This document shows positions 1 to 8,056 of a DNA stretch of 64,000 nt, in pieces; position 1 is the stretch's first letter, and each line of letters begins with the position of its first letter. The stretch comes from Microcoleus sp. AS-A8 (GTDB lineage Bacteria > Cyanobacteriota > Cyanobacteriia > Cyanobacteriales > Coleofasciculaceae). The DNA is taken from the NCBI GenBank assembly GCA_039962225.1, contig JAMPKV010000008.1:1-64000 (forward strand), written 5' to 3'. The position numbers were made by a program, and so were the translations under genes. The notes under the pieces were generated by a model that did no database searches, had not been told where the DNA came from, and saw only the letters and a list, made by a program, of their open reading frames with translations.

Positions 1-2
1 GG

Positions 3-98
3 AAATCTTGTGGAGGGATGAAGCAACTGGGGTCGCTGAAGCGTTCAAAACACCATCCTACGGGCGAGGTCGCAGAAACCCCGCCCTCAACAACGTAG
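3..98 (+). pseudogene. 3' end of a probable TnpB-type (IS605 OrfB) gene, cut by window edge
   Basis: The third forward frame stays open from the left edge to a TAG at 96-98 and reads as a basic, low-complexity tail (GGMKQLGSLKRSK, then HHPTGEV). Tails of this kind are common after the zinc finger of cyanobacterial TnpB proteins. The stop lies inside a strong hairpin (79-105), as in the complete tnpB element further right in the window. Only about 31 codons are visible, so identity rests on tail style plus hairpin; it could be spurious. Confidence 0.35.
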
Positions 99-105
99 GG
101 CGGGG
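79..105 (+). repeat. Hairpin at right end of TnpB-type element
   Basis: CCCCGCCCT (79-87) and AGGGCGGGG (97-105) form a perfect 9-bp stem with a 9-nt loop, overlapping the stop of the putative tnpB tail. Subterminal hairpins at the right end are typical of IS200/IS605 elements, and the 3' end of tnpB is also where the omega-RNA lies. It could also act as a terminator. Confidence 0.5.
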
Positions 106-129
106 TAGTTCATTAGATGGGAATTGGGA

Positions 130-1386
130 TTATGCCTTAAATACCATTGCCGGATCGAGGCGGGTGACTTTTTGAATCGCAAAGATGGCTGAGCCAACAC
201 ACATGACTATGGTTATCCCAAAAACTGCGATCGCAGAGACGGGTGTGATTAAAATTAGGATGCCCTGGGTAAAATAAGCCCAAGTGGCTACGCCATAGCA
301 TAGTGCCACACTGGGAATATAACCGGTAACGGCCATCCAAATTGCCTGTTCAATAATCACACCATAGACTGTCCAATCCGAAGCCCCCATTGCCTTAAGC
401 GTGCCAAATTCTTTGAGATGGTCAGAAACGGAAGAATAAAGAATTTGACCGACAATAATTACGCCAACAATAATACCCACAACGGCACCCAGACCTAAAA
501 TAAATCCAACTCCGGTTCGCTGCTGCCAGTAGTCTTGATTTTTTAGGATAAACTCCTTACGAGTGTAGGCGCGGGTGTTCGGTAAAGCTGCTTCTAGTTT
601 TTTCTTGAGTGCCTGTAAATCTTCACCCGGCTTGGCTTTAATCAAGACATAAGTAATCAAATCAGAGGCGACTAATTTATCGGGTACAGGAGGAGGCTGA
701 ATCGGTGCCCCATCTTCAGGGGAACGTATAGAGGTGTTGGTACAAACTAATTCCTGTGAACCGGATGGTAATTGACAGGATAAATCAGATTTTTGCCCCG
801 ACGTGATATAAACGTTGGCACTCTTTAAAGAGGTGAAGAGAAAAGGATTCGAGACAATTGCGCGGTTGCCTTGGGTTAAGCCAACAACTCGTGTGGGTAT
901 GGAGTTGACATTTGCGACTTCACCCACTCCTTTGACTTCCAGAGAGTTGAGGGTTGTCTGATCGATAATTGCGGTGTAAGGCTCTGTCAGGGCACTGACA
1001 CTTCCTTTTTTCAGGTTCATGGGTGTAAACAATTGCCCATTGGGGTCAAATCCAACGACTTTGACAAGTCCAATTTCGCTCTCGGATCGACGCCACATCG
1101 CACCACTAAAAATAAGAGCCTCCGCTAGCTCCACACCAGCCACCTCTCGAGCCTGAAGGACATGGGAAAGGGGCAGTGGCAAGGTTAGTTCAATCTGAAC
1201 TTGACTCTCTGAGGCCACCCAAATATCAGCGTCAGCATTATGAATTAACTGCCCGGTAGAGCGCGTAAATCCGTTGAAAATACCCGTTTGCAGGGTCACT
1301 AGGCTGACGGCAAACATGATTCCGGCTTGAGCCACCAGGAAGCGAGGAATGTCTTCGAGCAGGTTCTTACGGGCAAGAGAAACCAT
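130..1386 (-). CDS. devC: DevC-type ABC transporter permease (FtsX family)
   Basis: A 418-residue inner-membrane protein of the MacB/FtsX class. It has an N-terminal membrane segment (about 20-40), a large periplasmic domain (about 45-285) and three C-terminal helices (about 290-405) forming the FtsX-like domain, with the family phrase LKEFGTLKAMGAS near 325. DevC works with membrane-fusion protein DevB and ATPase DevA, exporting glycolipids or related cargo through TolC in heterocystous species; many non-heterocystous cyanobacteria keep paralogues of unknown cargo. No devB lies upstream (above 1387), and the side where devA would follow holds a transposon end, so the gene looks orphaned here. 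ATG start. Family call is strong; cargo unknown. Confidence 0.85.
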   Translation of the reverse strand: MVSLARKNLLEDIPRFLVAQAGIMFAVSLVTLQTGIFNGFTRSTGQLIHNADADIWVASESQVQIELTLPLPLSHVLQAREVAGVELAEALIFSGAMWRRSESEIGLVKVVGFDPNGQLFTPMNLKKGSVSALTEPYTAIIDQTTLNSLEVKGVGEVANVNSIPTRVVGLTQGNRAIVSNPFLFTSLKSANVYITSGQKSDLSCQLPSGSQELVCTNTSIRSPEDGAPIQPPPVPDKLVASDLITYVLIKAKPGEDLQALKKKLEAALPNTRAYTRKEFILKNQDYWQQRTGVGFILGLGAVVGIIVGVIIVGQILYSSVSDHLKEFGTLKAMGASDWTVYGVIIEQAIWMAVTGYIPSVALCYGVATWAYFTQGILILITPVSAIAVFGITIVMCVGSAIFAIQKVTRLDPAMVFKA

Positions 1387-1609
1387 GGGTCTACTTGTAC
1401 AAAATTTATCTTTTAGCGTAAACCTTGCTAGGTCAAAGCTGTCCAGACGCGGGTGTGAGATTCGAGCCTTAGGGATCGACTCGCGTTAACTGTAATACCA
1501 CAGTCGCTAGGGTTTTCCCGCCTCGTTCTTATAAAATTGTTTTGATGCCGCGAAACTTTCGGTTTGAAAGTGTAAGACTTGGTAATCAATCCCCTTCACT
1601 GGCTGACTC

Positions 1610-1969
1610 GTGATGAGTGACAACAAAGGTAATAACAAATCAAAGCCCAGTCTGTTCACAGGATTTTCCACTGGAACGGGTTTAAGACTTTGGTTGTTTT
1701 TTCTGTTCTGCTTTTTCTTTCTGGGATACCCAGTTCCCTTAAGTATCTTACTCGGCTTTGCTGGAGGCCTCGCTGGAGGGTGGGCGATGGGTTGGTGGAA
1801 AAGCTCGGAAGGTCCCAGAGTGGTGGAATCGCAGGAGGAAGAGGATTTAGATCTAGACGAACAGCCCAGAGTCAGTGGGCTACGTTTAGCCAAACAGCGG
1901 AGAGATAATCGCTCTAGACGGCGCACCCAAAAGCCCCTGGTAACTTTTGGCGGCTTCTTGAGACGGTGA
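1610..1969 (+). CDS. Small membrane protein of unknown function
   Basis: 119 residues. A polar N-terminus leads into two closely spaced hydrophobic stretches (about 25-45 and 48-63, the second Gly/Ala/Trp rich), then an acidic run (EEEDLDLDE) and a strongly basic C-terminus (RRDNRSRRR). The layout suggests a two-helix membrane anchor with a charged cytoplasmic tail. GTG at 1610 is followed directly by ATG at 1613, which may be the real start. I do not recognise the family. It lies about 110 nt upstream of the co-oriented YdcF-like gene. Confidence 0.55.
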   Translation: MMSDNKGNNKSKPSLFTGFSTGTGLRLWLFFLFCFFFLGYPVPLSILLGFAGGLAGGWAMGWWKSSEGPRVVESQEEEDLDLDEQPRVSGLRLAKQRRDNRSRRRTQKPLVTFGGFLRR

Positions 1970-2079
1970 AATCCTCCCCCACAAGTCTCGCCTGAATCCG
2001 CATCTGCCGCCTTTAATGACAAAGGAAAAAATATTACCGGACTCCGTCTTCGTGGTTCTCACCCTTAGACCTAATAAGC

Positions 2080-2871
2080 ATGTTTTTATTCCTCTCCAAG
2101 CTGCTGCCGTTGTTCTTGTACCCCTTGGGACTCGCTTGCATACTCATGGTTGTGGCATTGGTAATGTGGTGGCGACGCTCTCGCTGGGTGCCGTTTCCCA
2201 TTTCTTTGGCTTTGATGGTGTTATTGTTAGCTAGCAATAATTGGGTCGCCAATGGCTTGGTGAAATCCTTAGAGTGGCAGCAGATCCCACCTAAAACATT
2301 ACCGACGGCTGACGCAATTGTGATTTTAGGCGGTGCAACAAAATCGGCTTTTCCCCCACGACCCGGAGTCGATTTGAGTGAACAAGGCGATCGCGTCCTC
2401 TACGGTGCCCAACTCTACCGTGAAGGTAAGGCTCCTGTTGTGATTTCATCCGGGGGTCGTATTGATTGGCGGGGGGGTGGGCCATCTGAGTCGGCAGATA
2501 TGGCCCAAATCCTAAAAACTGTGGGTGTTCCGTCCTCTGCTATCCTGCAAGACCCCACATCCCTCAATACCCACCAAAATGCTGTCAATGTGAAGAAAAT
2601 TATGCAGGAGCGAGGTATCCGCCGCATTTTATTGGTCACATCGGCGATGCATATGCCGCGATCGCTCCGGATTTTCCAACGCCAGGGGATTGACGCCATC
2701 CCCGCTCCCACCGACTTCTTGGTCAGTCAACAAGAGATTGAGGAGCCGAACAGCAGCCCTCAAGCCATTATGCTGAGCCTGATGCCGGATACAGAGCGCC
2801 TCGACAGAACGACTCGTGCGCTTAAGGAATACATCGGAATGGCCGTTTATCGCCTCCGAGGCTGGCTGTGA
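2080..2871 (+). CDS. YdcF/SanA-like protein (DUF218)
   Basis: 263 residues. Two N-terminal membrane helices (about 5-27 and 37-55) are followed by a DUF218 domain from about 75 to 240: ADAIVILGGAT, then REGKAPVVISSGG, SLNTHQNAVN and RILLVTSAMHMPRS, the usual signature blocks of the family. Relatives (YdcF, ElyC, SanA) are envelope-associated proteins linked to envelope barrier function and lipid-carrier metabolism; the reaction is not settled. Length and domain order match cyanobacterial homologues. The catalytic role here is inferred only from the family. Confidence 0.85.
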   Translation: MFLFLSKLLPLFLYPLGLACILMVVALVMWWRRSRWVPFPISLALMVLLLASNNWVANGLVKSLEWQQIPPKTLPTADAIVILGGATKSAFPPRPGVDLSEQGDRVLYGAQLYREGKAPVVISSGGRIDWRGGGPSESADMAQILKTVGVPSSAILQDPTSLNTHQNAVNVKKIMQERGIRRILLVTSAMHMPRSLRIFQRQGIDAIPAPTDFLVSQQEIEEPNSSPQAIMLSLMPDTERLDRTTRALKEYIGMAVYRLRGWL

Positions 2872-2976
2872 TTGAAAAAGCTGAAAATTAAAAATTAAAT
2901 ACTATGGAAGAAGGTGCTGGAAACCAACGGGAAATTGCCTACCGTTCCACCTACCTTCATTTACTCTTATTCAGGA

Positions 2977-3201
2977 ATGCCAGAAAAATTCCAATTCATT
3001 GTCCCAGCGCCTCCGCCACCGGCTGATATCTTTGCCACTTACCAACTCGCTCATGAGTTTCACCGGGAAGCGCTATATCGACAGGAGCATGAACGCTACT
3101 GTGAGTGGTATCGCGCCACTGCTGAAAGCCACAAGCAGGAGTTGCAAAAAATGCAAGGAGACATCAACCTGTTTGGTTGGTTTTGTCGCCGCAAGTCTTA
3201 A
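2977..3201 (+). CDS. Small hypothetical protein
   Basis: 74 residues from the ATG at 2977; an upstream GTG at 2914 would add 21 unconvincing residues. It begins with a Pro-rich stretch (VPAPPPPADIF), followed by a helix rich in His, Tyr, Arg and Glu (HEFHREALYRQEHERY), and ends CRRKS. No family recognised. Its stop TAA shares one base with the ATG of the next small ORF (TAATG), which suggests translational coupling if both are real. Confidence 0.4.
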   Translation: MPEKFQFIVPAPPPPADIFATYQLAHEFHREALYRQEHERYCEWYRATAESHKQELQKMQGDINLFGWFCRRKS

Positions 3202-3323
3202 TGGTAAAAGTCCTCAAAATATCCCAGCCACAACGCCTCACCGTCCAAGAACGTGGAGAATGGGCGTTAACGCTCCCTACAGCCGAAGTTGCAGCCACAA
3301 CAGTAGGATTAGACTATTTGTGA
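3201..3323 (+). CDS. Possible 40-residue coupled ORF
   Basis: Begins at the ATG that overlaps the stop of the preceding small gene and encodes 40 residues (MVKVLKISQPQRLTVQERGE, then EWALTLPTAEVAATTVGLDYL-like end). It contains no membrane segment or known motif. The start-stop overlap is the only real support; it may be chance. Confidence 0.25.
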   Translation: MVKVLKISQPQRLTVQERGEWALTLPTAEVAATTVGLDYL

Positions 3324-3378
3324 TTTTTCTTTAGTCTATTACCATTAATTGACTCATTTGTCAAAAAAACTGTAGAAA

Positions 3379-3409
3379 GAGGAGGCATCTAACCTCCTCA
3401 GTGAGGAGG
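3379..3409 (-). terminator. Alternating GAGGAGG/CCTCCTC hairpins downstream of ftrV
   Basis: Plus-strand GAGGAGG (3379-3385), CCTCCTC (3393-3399) and GAGGAGG (3403-3409) can pair in two mutually exclusive ways. Read on the minus strand, the left-hand stem is followed by a T-rich run ending in seven Ts near 3363-3369, as expected for the ftrV terminator. The alternative stem may be incidental. Confidence 0.5.
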
Positions 3410-3426
3410 AGACGCTCAGGGAGTTG

Positions 3427-3648
3427 CTAAATGATTTCTACCTCGTCCTCCCGAAAGTGAGCGCGGAATTTTTTATCGAATTGAACTAACACAGGCAGGT
3501 TAGCGCTCACAGGTCTGCCTTGCCACTCAACAACAATTCCGAGTACGTCCCCTTCTAGCCCTTTGAGATCAAAAGGCTCGTTTTTGTGAGAAGGATGGTG
3601 GTAAACAATGACAGATTTGTTAATACGGACGCGATCGCCAACTTTCAT
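3427..3648 (-). CDS. ftrV: Ferredoxin-thioredoxin reductase, variable (alpha) chain
   Basis: 73 residues, the typical cyanobacterial FtrV length. The SH3-like barrel signature is clear: MKVGDRVRI at the start, VVYHHP-type segment (IVYHHPSHKNEPFDLKG), WQGRPVSANLPVLVQF in the middle and RAHFREDEVEII at the end. FtrV forms the heterodimer with the catalytic 4Fe-4S chain FtrC and passes electrons from ferredoxin to thioredoxins in light-dependent redox control. ftrC is not in the window, as is usual since the two genes are often unlinked. Single-gene unit with its own terminator-like hairpins. Confidence 0.92.
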   Translation of the reverse strand: MKVGDRVRINKSVIVYHHPSHKNEPFDLKGLEGDVLGIVVEWQGRPVSANLPVLVQFDKKFRAHFREDEVEII

Positions 3649-3846
3649 AGATGAAGCTCGTGTTCTCTCAAATAGCCTGAATTAAGCCGGAACTTGCCCA
3701 GACAACCTTTCTATTCTTGCACAGCAGTGTTCCTTCCAAAGGCTCGACTCAACTAATCCTGACAGGGATTGAAGTAAGAAGGTGACGGAGTGACCGGAGT
3801 TTGAGCGCCATTCTCCGTTAAACACCATAACCTTCCTAGTGTTCTT

Positions 3847-5862
3847 CTACCTTTCTCCCTGTTCGGGGGGTTGTGTCGGAACGGAGGAAGATGGAGAAAT
3901 CTTAATACGATCGGTTTGCAACATGCGTTCGCGCACCTTCTGGAACCCATCGGGATTAATCAGCCACTGAGCCGTCAATAAAGCCGCACCCGCTGAAAAT
4001 AGTACCAGTAAGACCCCCACCATGCCAAGAATGACTTTAAACCATTCGCCTTTTGAGGTTTGGACAACAGGTTCGCTTTCGTGTGTTATTTCCGGTTCAT
4101 CCGACTCATAATCCTGACGTAATCCAGAAAAGTCTGTGTCCAGAGTAAAGGTGTAGTCCTTGGTACCGACGGGGAGTTCTCCAAGATTCAGAACCACCGG
4201 ATATTGGGGAGAAACAGCACAGTAGCTGAGAACAACCGAAATGTTATCTTGACCATTCTTTTGATTGGCGAGGTCAATTAACGACTGCACAGCCGCTTCG
4301 AGAGAAAGCTTGCCACTAAAAACATCTCGTGGGTAGTCAACACAAAATTGTTCAAGTAAGTTGTTGTCACTTAAACCATCAGAACATAAAAGTAGTAATC
4401 CATCTTCCTCTAAAATGAACCGTTGTACTGTTGGACGTAATAACTCAGCATCCTTAGTTCCCACCGCTTGAGTGAGTGCCCCAGCATCAGGGCGCTGCAA
4501 CGCCTTGCGGTAGAGACTGCGACCCAACCGGACTTCCCGTGTTGCCACATCATCATCCACTGTTAGCCGTTGGCAGTAGCGAGGAGTCAGCCAGTAGGCA
4601 CGGCTATCTCCCACACTAGCAATGTAGAGTTCGTGAGCATTGCCCTGACCATCCGCCATCTTCATAATCTGGGGCAGTTGCAGTGCCAGGGTTAGTGTGG
4701 TTGCCATGCGACGCCGGGACTCTCGTTCTTGTTCATCATTACGAGAGGCAATCAAGTTATTCGCGACCCGGATAATGGCAGCTAGCTGCTGACTCATCAG
4801 TTCCGGGGTCATCAGTTCCGGGTCTTCAGCTAACTCAGACAGGAGTGCCCGTACTTGGAGTTTAATAGACTGCACCGCCAATTGGCTGGCTACTTCCCCG
4901 CCCTCATGTCCACCAATGCCATCACAAACGATAGATAGATGAGGAATTAAGGAATCACGGGGTAGGCTGAGGTCTGCCGGTAAGTCGGCCATTGTGGGAT
5001 AGCAGCTATCTTCGTTGTGCTTTTGCACAGAACCTATATCTGTAGCACCCGCAATTTTAAGGCGCAGAGGTTGTCTAGCGGCTTGTTCTAGCAATAGCTT
5101 ATTGAGAGTAGTAGCGATCGCTTTTAACGAAGGCTCCTCGCCTTGCAACTGTTGGGCAAGCGCTTGTAAGCGAGACGCCACGGACATCGCGGCCTTAGAA
5201 CATAACGAGGCCCACAACTCTCCGAGTTGTTGGAGACTGGCTTTCTTGGCGCGCCTGAGCAGGGTGGAACTGACGCCAGAGGATTTTTCGCTTTCTAATC
5301 CGTCTGAGGAACTTGTCCCACCCCCTATAGATGATGCCACCAAGGCTTCTCGCTCAGGCTCATCAACAGCAGAGGCTATGCTATCAACATAGAATTCCCG
5401 CAGCCGCAGCCGCCACCCCTCAACCCGCAAATTATCGGGAACCAAAAGACTGGAAGCTACACCCATTTCCTGTAATGGCGTCCACAGTTCTAGAATCTGC
5501 CAGAGCCAATAAACCTGACGGACGGCTGGCACCTGCGTCCACATCGACTTGATGGAGGGATACAGTTCTCCGCTAGGATTAATCGGGACATTTTCTAGCA
5601 ACGTAACAACCGAATTGCCCAACTCGCATACGCCATACACCTCAGGAACGTGGAGGCGTTTGGGATACAAGCGCAGGTACGTAAGGATATCGCCACTCAG
5701 TTGAGCAGGCATCTCTGGTAGCAGTTCCGGCTGCGTATCTCGCCAAATTTGTGGAGCAACTACCTCATAGCGGTCTTTAACGAATTCTCCAGCAGGAATC
5801 TGCATGGCAGTTGAACCAACTGCCCAGAGATAGCGATTCATCAGCGGCTTGGAACTGCTCAT
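3847..5862 (-). CDS. PP2C-type protein phosphatase with kinase-like N-terminal region and C-terminal anchor
   Basis: 671 residues from the ATG at 5862 (a TTG at 5886 would extend it by 8). The C-terminal half of the soluble part is a PPM/PP2C phosphatase with all metal-site motifs: HNEDSCYP, CDGIGGHEGG, VGDSRAYWL, CSDGLSDNN and GQDNISVVL. A single helix near residues 610-632 anchors a short tail. The first ~230 residues look like a degraded kinase lobe: GEFVKDRYEVVAPQIW resembles a lobe start, and LVPDNLRVEGWRLRLREF resembles the catalytic-loop/DFG region with the catalytic Asp missing. PP2C proteins remove phosphate from Ser/Thr residues using Mn/Mg; the target is unknown. Phosphatase call is firm, pseudokinase reading is inference. 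Confidence 0.85.
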   Translation of the reverse strand: MSSSKPLMNRYLWAVGSTAMQIPAGEFVKDRYEVVAPQIWRDTQPELLPEMPAQLSGDILTYLRLYPKRLHVPEVYGVCELGNSVVTLLENVPINPSGELYPSIKSMWTQVPAVRQVYWLWQILELWTPLQEMGVASSLLVPDNLRVEGWRLRLREFYVDSIASAVDEPEREALVASSIGGGTSSSDGLESEKSSGVSSTLLRRAKKASLQQLGELWASLCSKAAMSVASRLQALAQQLQGEEPSLKAIATTLNKLLLEQAARQPLRLKIAGATDIGSVQKHNEDSCYPTMADLPADLSLPRDSLIPHLSIVCDGIGGHEGGEVASQLAVQSIKLQVRALLSELAEDPELMTPELMSQQLAAIIRVANNLIASRNDEQERESRRRMATTLTLALQLPQIMKMADGQGNAHELYIASVGDSRAYWLTPRYCQRLTVDDDVATREVRLGRSLYRKALQRPDAGALTQAVGTKDAELLRPTVQRFILEEDGLLLLCSDGLSDNNLLEQFCVDYPRDVFSGKLSLEAAVQSLIDLANQKNGQDNISVVLSYCAVSPQYPVVLNLGELPVGTKDYTFTLDTDFSGLRQDYESDEPEITHESEPVVQTSKGEWFKVILGMVGVLLVLFSAGAALLTAQWLINPDGFQKVRERMLQTDRIKISPSSSVPTQPPEQGER

Positions 5863-6271
5863 AAATTTAATACGGCTTAAAAACAAGCATTAAGTTGATT
5901 GGCAAAAGAAGTGTTCAGGGGGAGGCAAGCGTTGGCTAGTCGGTTCAGGATATTCACTTCACTGGGAGCCAGCCGAGACAGCGAGTCCCAACTCCTTATC
6001 TTCTCTCGATGCCCTCATCCTGACAACCTCACGCCTCGTTGGGTCAACGAGGAGCTCACTAGGATAAATGGGAGTTAGGTCGGCGAATTGTTTATTTTCC
6101 CCGATGTAGCTTAATCGCTGTAAAAAGAATCAATACAAACCTGGTTTTTGTGTCCAGAAACGTTATCGAAACATGGCAAACTTGTCAATGGGCACAGATA
6201 GTCATGCCCACAGAAACTGGAATTAATAGATCAACTCTTGGATCTACTGATATAAACGCTTGCGATACCGG
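5863..6271. other. Intergenic region between divergent phosphatase and nfeD
   Basis: About 400 nt without a credible ORF. It must hold both divergent promoters. A small hairpin (GGGCA/TGCCC) lies near 6190-6210. I see no recognisable operator. Confidence 0.5.
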
Positions 6272-6718
6272 ATGGTGGATATGCCATTGCTAAGTCCTTC
6301 GATGCTCTGGCTACTGGCAGGATCGATTCTTTGTTCAGTAGAGCTGTTTGTGCCAACAGCCTTGGTCGCTTTCCTCATGGGGCTTAGTGCCTTTGTGGTG
6401 GCGATGGTGGCATGGATGTTGCCGACGGCGTTCCCGTTGCAAGTGGTAGTGTGGCTCTTGTTTTCGACAGCGCTGGTTTGGCTATCCCGTCGCTTCCTAC
6501 CGCATCCGAAGGCGTCTAAAACTTTGGATGCAAAGGAAGCGCAAACCATGACAGAAATTTCAGCAGGACAAACCGGGCGAGTACTTTACGAAGGCAATTC
6601 CTGGAGGGCACGTTGTGAAGATGAACTAGAAGTGATCGCGCCTAACCAAAAAGTTTACGTCGTCCGCCGGGAAGGCAACACCCTAATTGTTGTGCCACGA
6701 AACCTGTTGCATTCCTAA
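6272..6718 (+). CDS. NfeD-like membrane protein
   Basis: 148 residues from the ATG at 6272 (a TTG lies four codons upstream and another ATG three codons downstream). Two to three hydrophobic helices (about 8-75 in this numbering) are followed by a short linker and a C-terminal OB-fold-like domain (QTGRVLYEGNSWRARCEDELE, then VYVVRREGNTLIVVP), the standard short NfeD architecture. NfeD proteins are partners of SPFH/stomatin proteins in membrane microdomains. The next gene on the same strand is exactly such a stomatin, 191 nt away, supporting a functional pair. Confidence 0.88.
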   Translation: MVDMPLLSPSMLWLLAGSILCSVELFVPTALVAFLMGLSAFVVAMVAWMLPTAFPLQVVVWLLFSTALVWLSRRFLPHPKASKTLDAKEAQTMTEISAGQTGRVLYEGNSWRARCEDELEVIAPNQKVYVVRREGNTLIVVPRNLLHS

Positions 6719-6897
6719 GCTTAGTGATTTGAGCGGCGATTGCCCAAGCCGAAGTTCATACGAACACACTGCAATCAGGCGATCGCTAGCTCTGTCTAAA
6801 AAATTACACTCCGCATCCGGAGTTTTAGCATTTAGCTCAAACGTCGATTTCAAAACTCTTATTCAGCGCAAGCTGTGGAATATTACGCAAAACTCAT

Positions 6898-6903
6898 AGG
6901 AGG
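6898..6903 (+). promoter_or_regulatory. Strong ribosome binding site of the stomatin gene
   Basis: AGGAGG ends 6 nt before the ATG at 6910 and fixes that start. Confidence 0.8.
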
Positions 6904-6909
6904 CTTAAG

Positions 6910-7872
6910 ATGGAATTTTTGGGTTGGATGATTGCATTGGTTCTGGGTGCTTCAGGTCTTGCCAGCTCCGTTAAGATTGTCAATCAAGGTAACGAAGCCT
7001 TAGTGGAACGATTGGGGAAATATAGCGGCAAGAAATTAGAACCCGGTATTAACTTTCTCGTTCCTGTCCTCGATCGGGTGGTTTTTCAGGAAACGATTCG
7101 AGAAAAAGTGTTAGATGTCCCTCCTCAGCAGTGCATTACCCGCGACAACGTTGCCATCACGGCTGATGCGGTAGTCTACTGGCGAATTATGGATATGGCG
7201 AAAGCCTACTACAAGGTGGAAAATCTCAAACTAGCAATGCAGAACATGGTGCTAACCCAGATTCGTGCAGAAATGGGTCAGCTAGAACTCGATCAAACCT
7301 TTACCGCTAGGTCGGAAATCAATGAAACCCTGCTGCGGGAATTGGATGAAGCAACAGACCCTTGGGGTGTGAAAGTGACGCGAGTTGAACTGCGTGATAT
7401 TATCCCATCCAAAGCCGTGCAAGATTCGATGGAGTTGCAAATGTCGGCAGAACGGCGCAAGCGGGCGGCGATTTTGACTTCTGAGGGGGAACGGGAATCT
7501 GCGGTTAACTCGGCTAGAGGGAAAGCGGAAGCCCTAGAACTCGATGCCCAAGCGCGTCAAAAGGCAGCGATTTTGGAAGCAGAGGGTCAACAAAAGGCGA
7601 TCGTGCTTAAAGCCCAGGCAGAACGCCAGCAGCAAGTCCTGCGAGCACAAGCGACAGCTGAGGCGCTACAAATTGTTACCAAGGCGATGAAGGGTGACTC
7701 TGGTGCTCATGAAGCACTCCAGTTCTTATTGGCTCAGAATTATTTAGAGATGGGGATGAAGATTGGTAGTAGCGACAGCAGCAAGGTGATGTTTATGGAC
7801 CCTCGCAGTATTCCAGCAACGATTGAGGGCATTCGTTCCATTGTTGGTGATAACGGTAATGGCAATGTTTAG
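6910..7872 (+). CDS. SPFH/stomatin (band 7, QmcA/SLP-2-like) membrane protein
   Basis: 320 residues. An N-terminal hydrophobic segment (about 3-22) anchors the protein. It is followed by the SPFH domain (about 22-180; [37 protein letters not shown]) and an Ala/Glu/Lys-rich coiled coil (about 180-250, repeated [19 protein letters not shown]-like heptads). Such proteins assemble into large membrane cages and organise microdomains or control FtsH-type proteases. It pairs with the upstream NfeD gene. The start is supported by a perfect AGGAGG. Confidence 0.9.
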   Translation: MEFLGWMIALVLGASGLASSVKIVNQGNEALVERLGKYSGKKLEPGINFLVPVLDRVVFQETIREKVLDVPPQQCITRDNVAITADAVVYWRIMDMAKAYYKVENLKLAMQNMVLTQIRAEMGQLELDQTFTARSEINETLLRELDEATDPWGVKVTRVELRDIIPSKAVQDSMELQMSAERRKRAAILTSEGERESAVNSARGKAEALELDAQARQKAAILEAEGQQKAIVLKAQAERQQQVLRAQATAEALQIVTKAMKGDSGAHEALQFLLAQNYLEMGMKIGSSDSSKVMFMDPRSIPATIEGIRSIVGDNGNGNV

Positions 7873-7990
7873 TTCATCGAGTGGGGATTGTTTGCCCCAT
7901 AGAAAGCTGAGGTGATTGTACATTTGACTCGCATCTCAAACGCGATCACCTCTTCTCATTTCAACTCCTTTAAAAGGAGATCCGCTACAT

Positions 7991-8016
7991 GTAGGGGCAA
8001 GGTGCCTTGCCCCTAC
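7991..8016. repeat. 26-bp palindromic repeat (GTAGGGGC family)
   Basis: GTAGGGGCAAGG (7991-8002) and CCTTGCCCCTAC (8005-8016) form a perfect 12-bp inverted repeat with a 2-nt spacer. It sits between the convergent stomatin and invertase genes and could serve as a bidirectional terminator. A diverged copy lies inside the CrtH-like gene (11215-11242) and another near 44829. Confidence 0.75.
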
Positions 8017-8056
8017 GAAGATGGAGTATTCAAGCAGAAAATGAGTAAGTTTCGAC

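Noticed and set aside
1507-2022. 171-codon minus-strand ORF
   Set aside because: Overlaps the small membrane protein on the plus strand and has low-complexity basic/Pro composition with no family resemblance.
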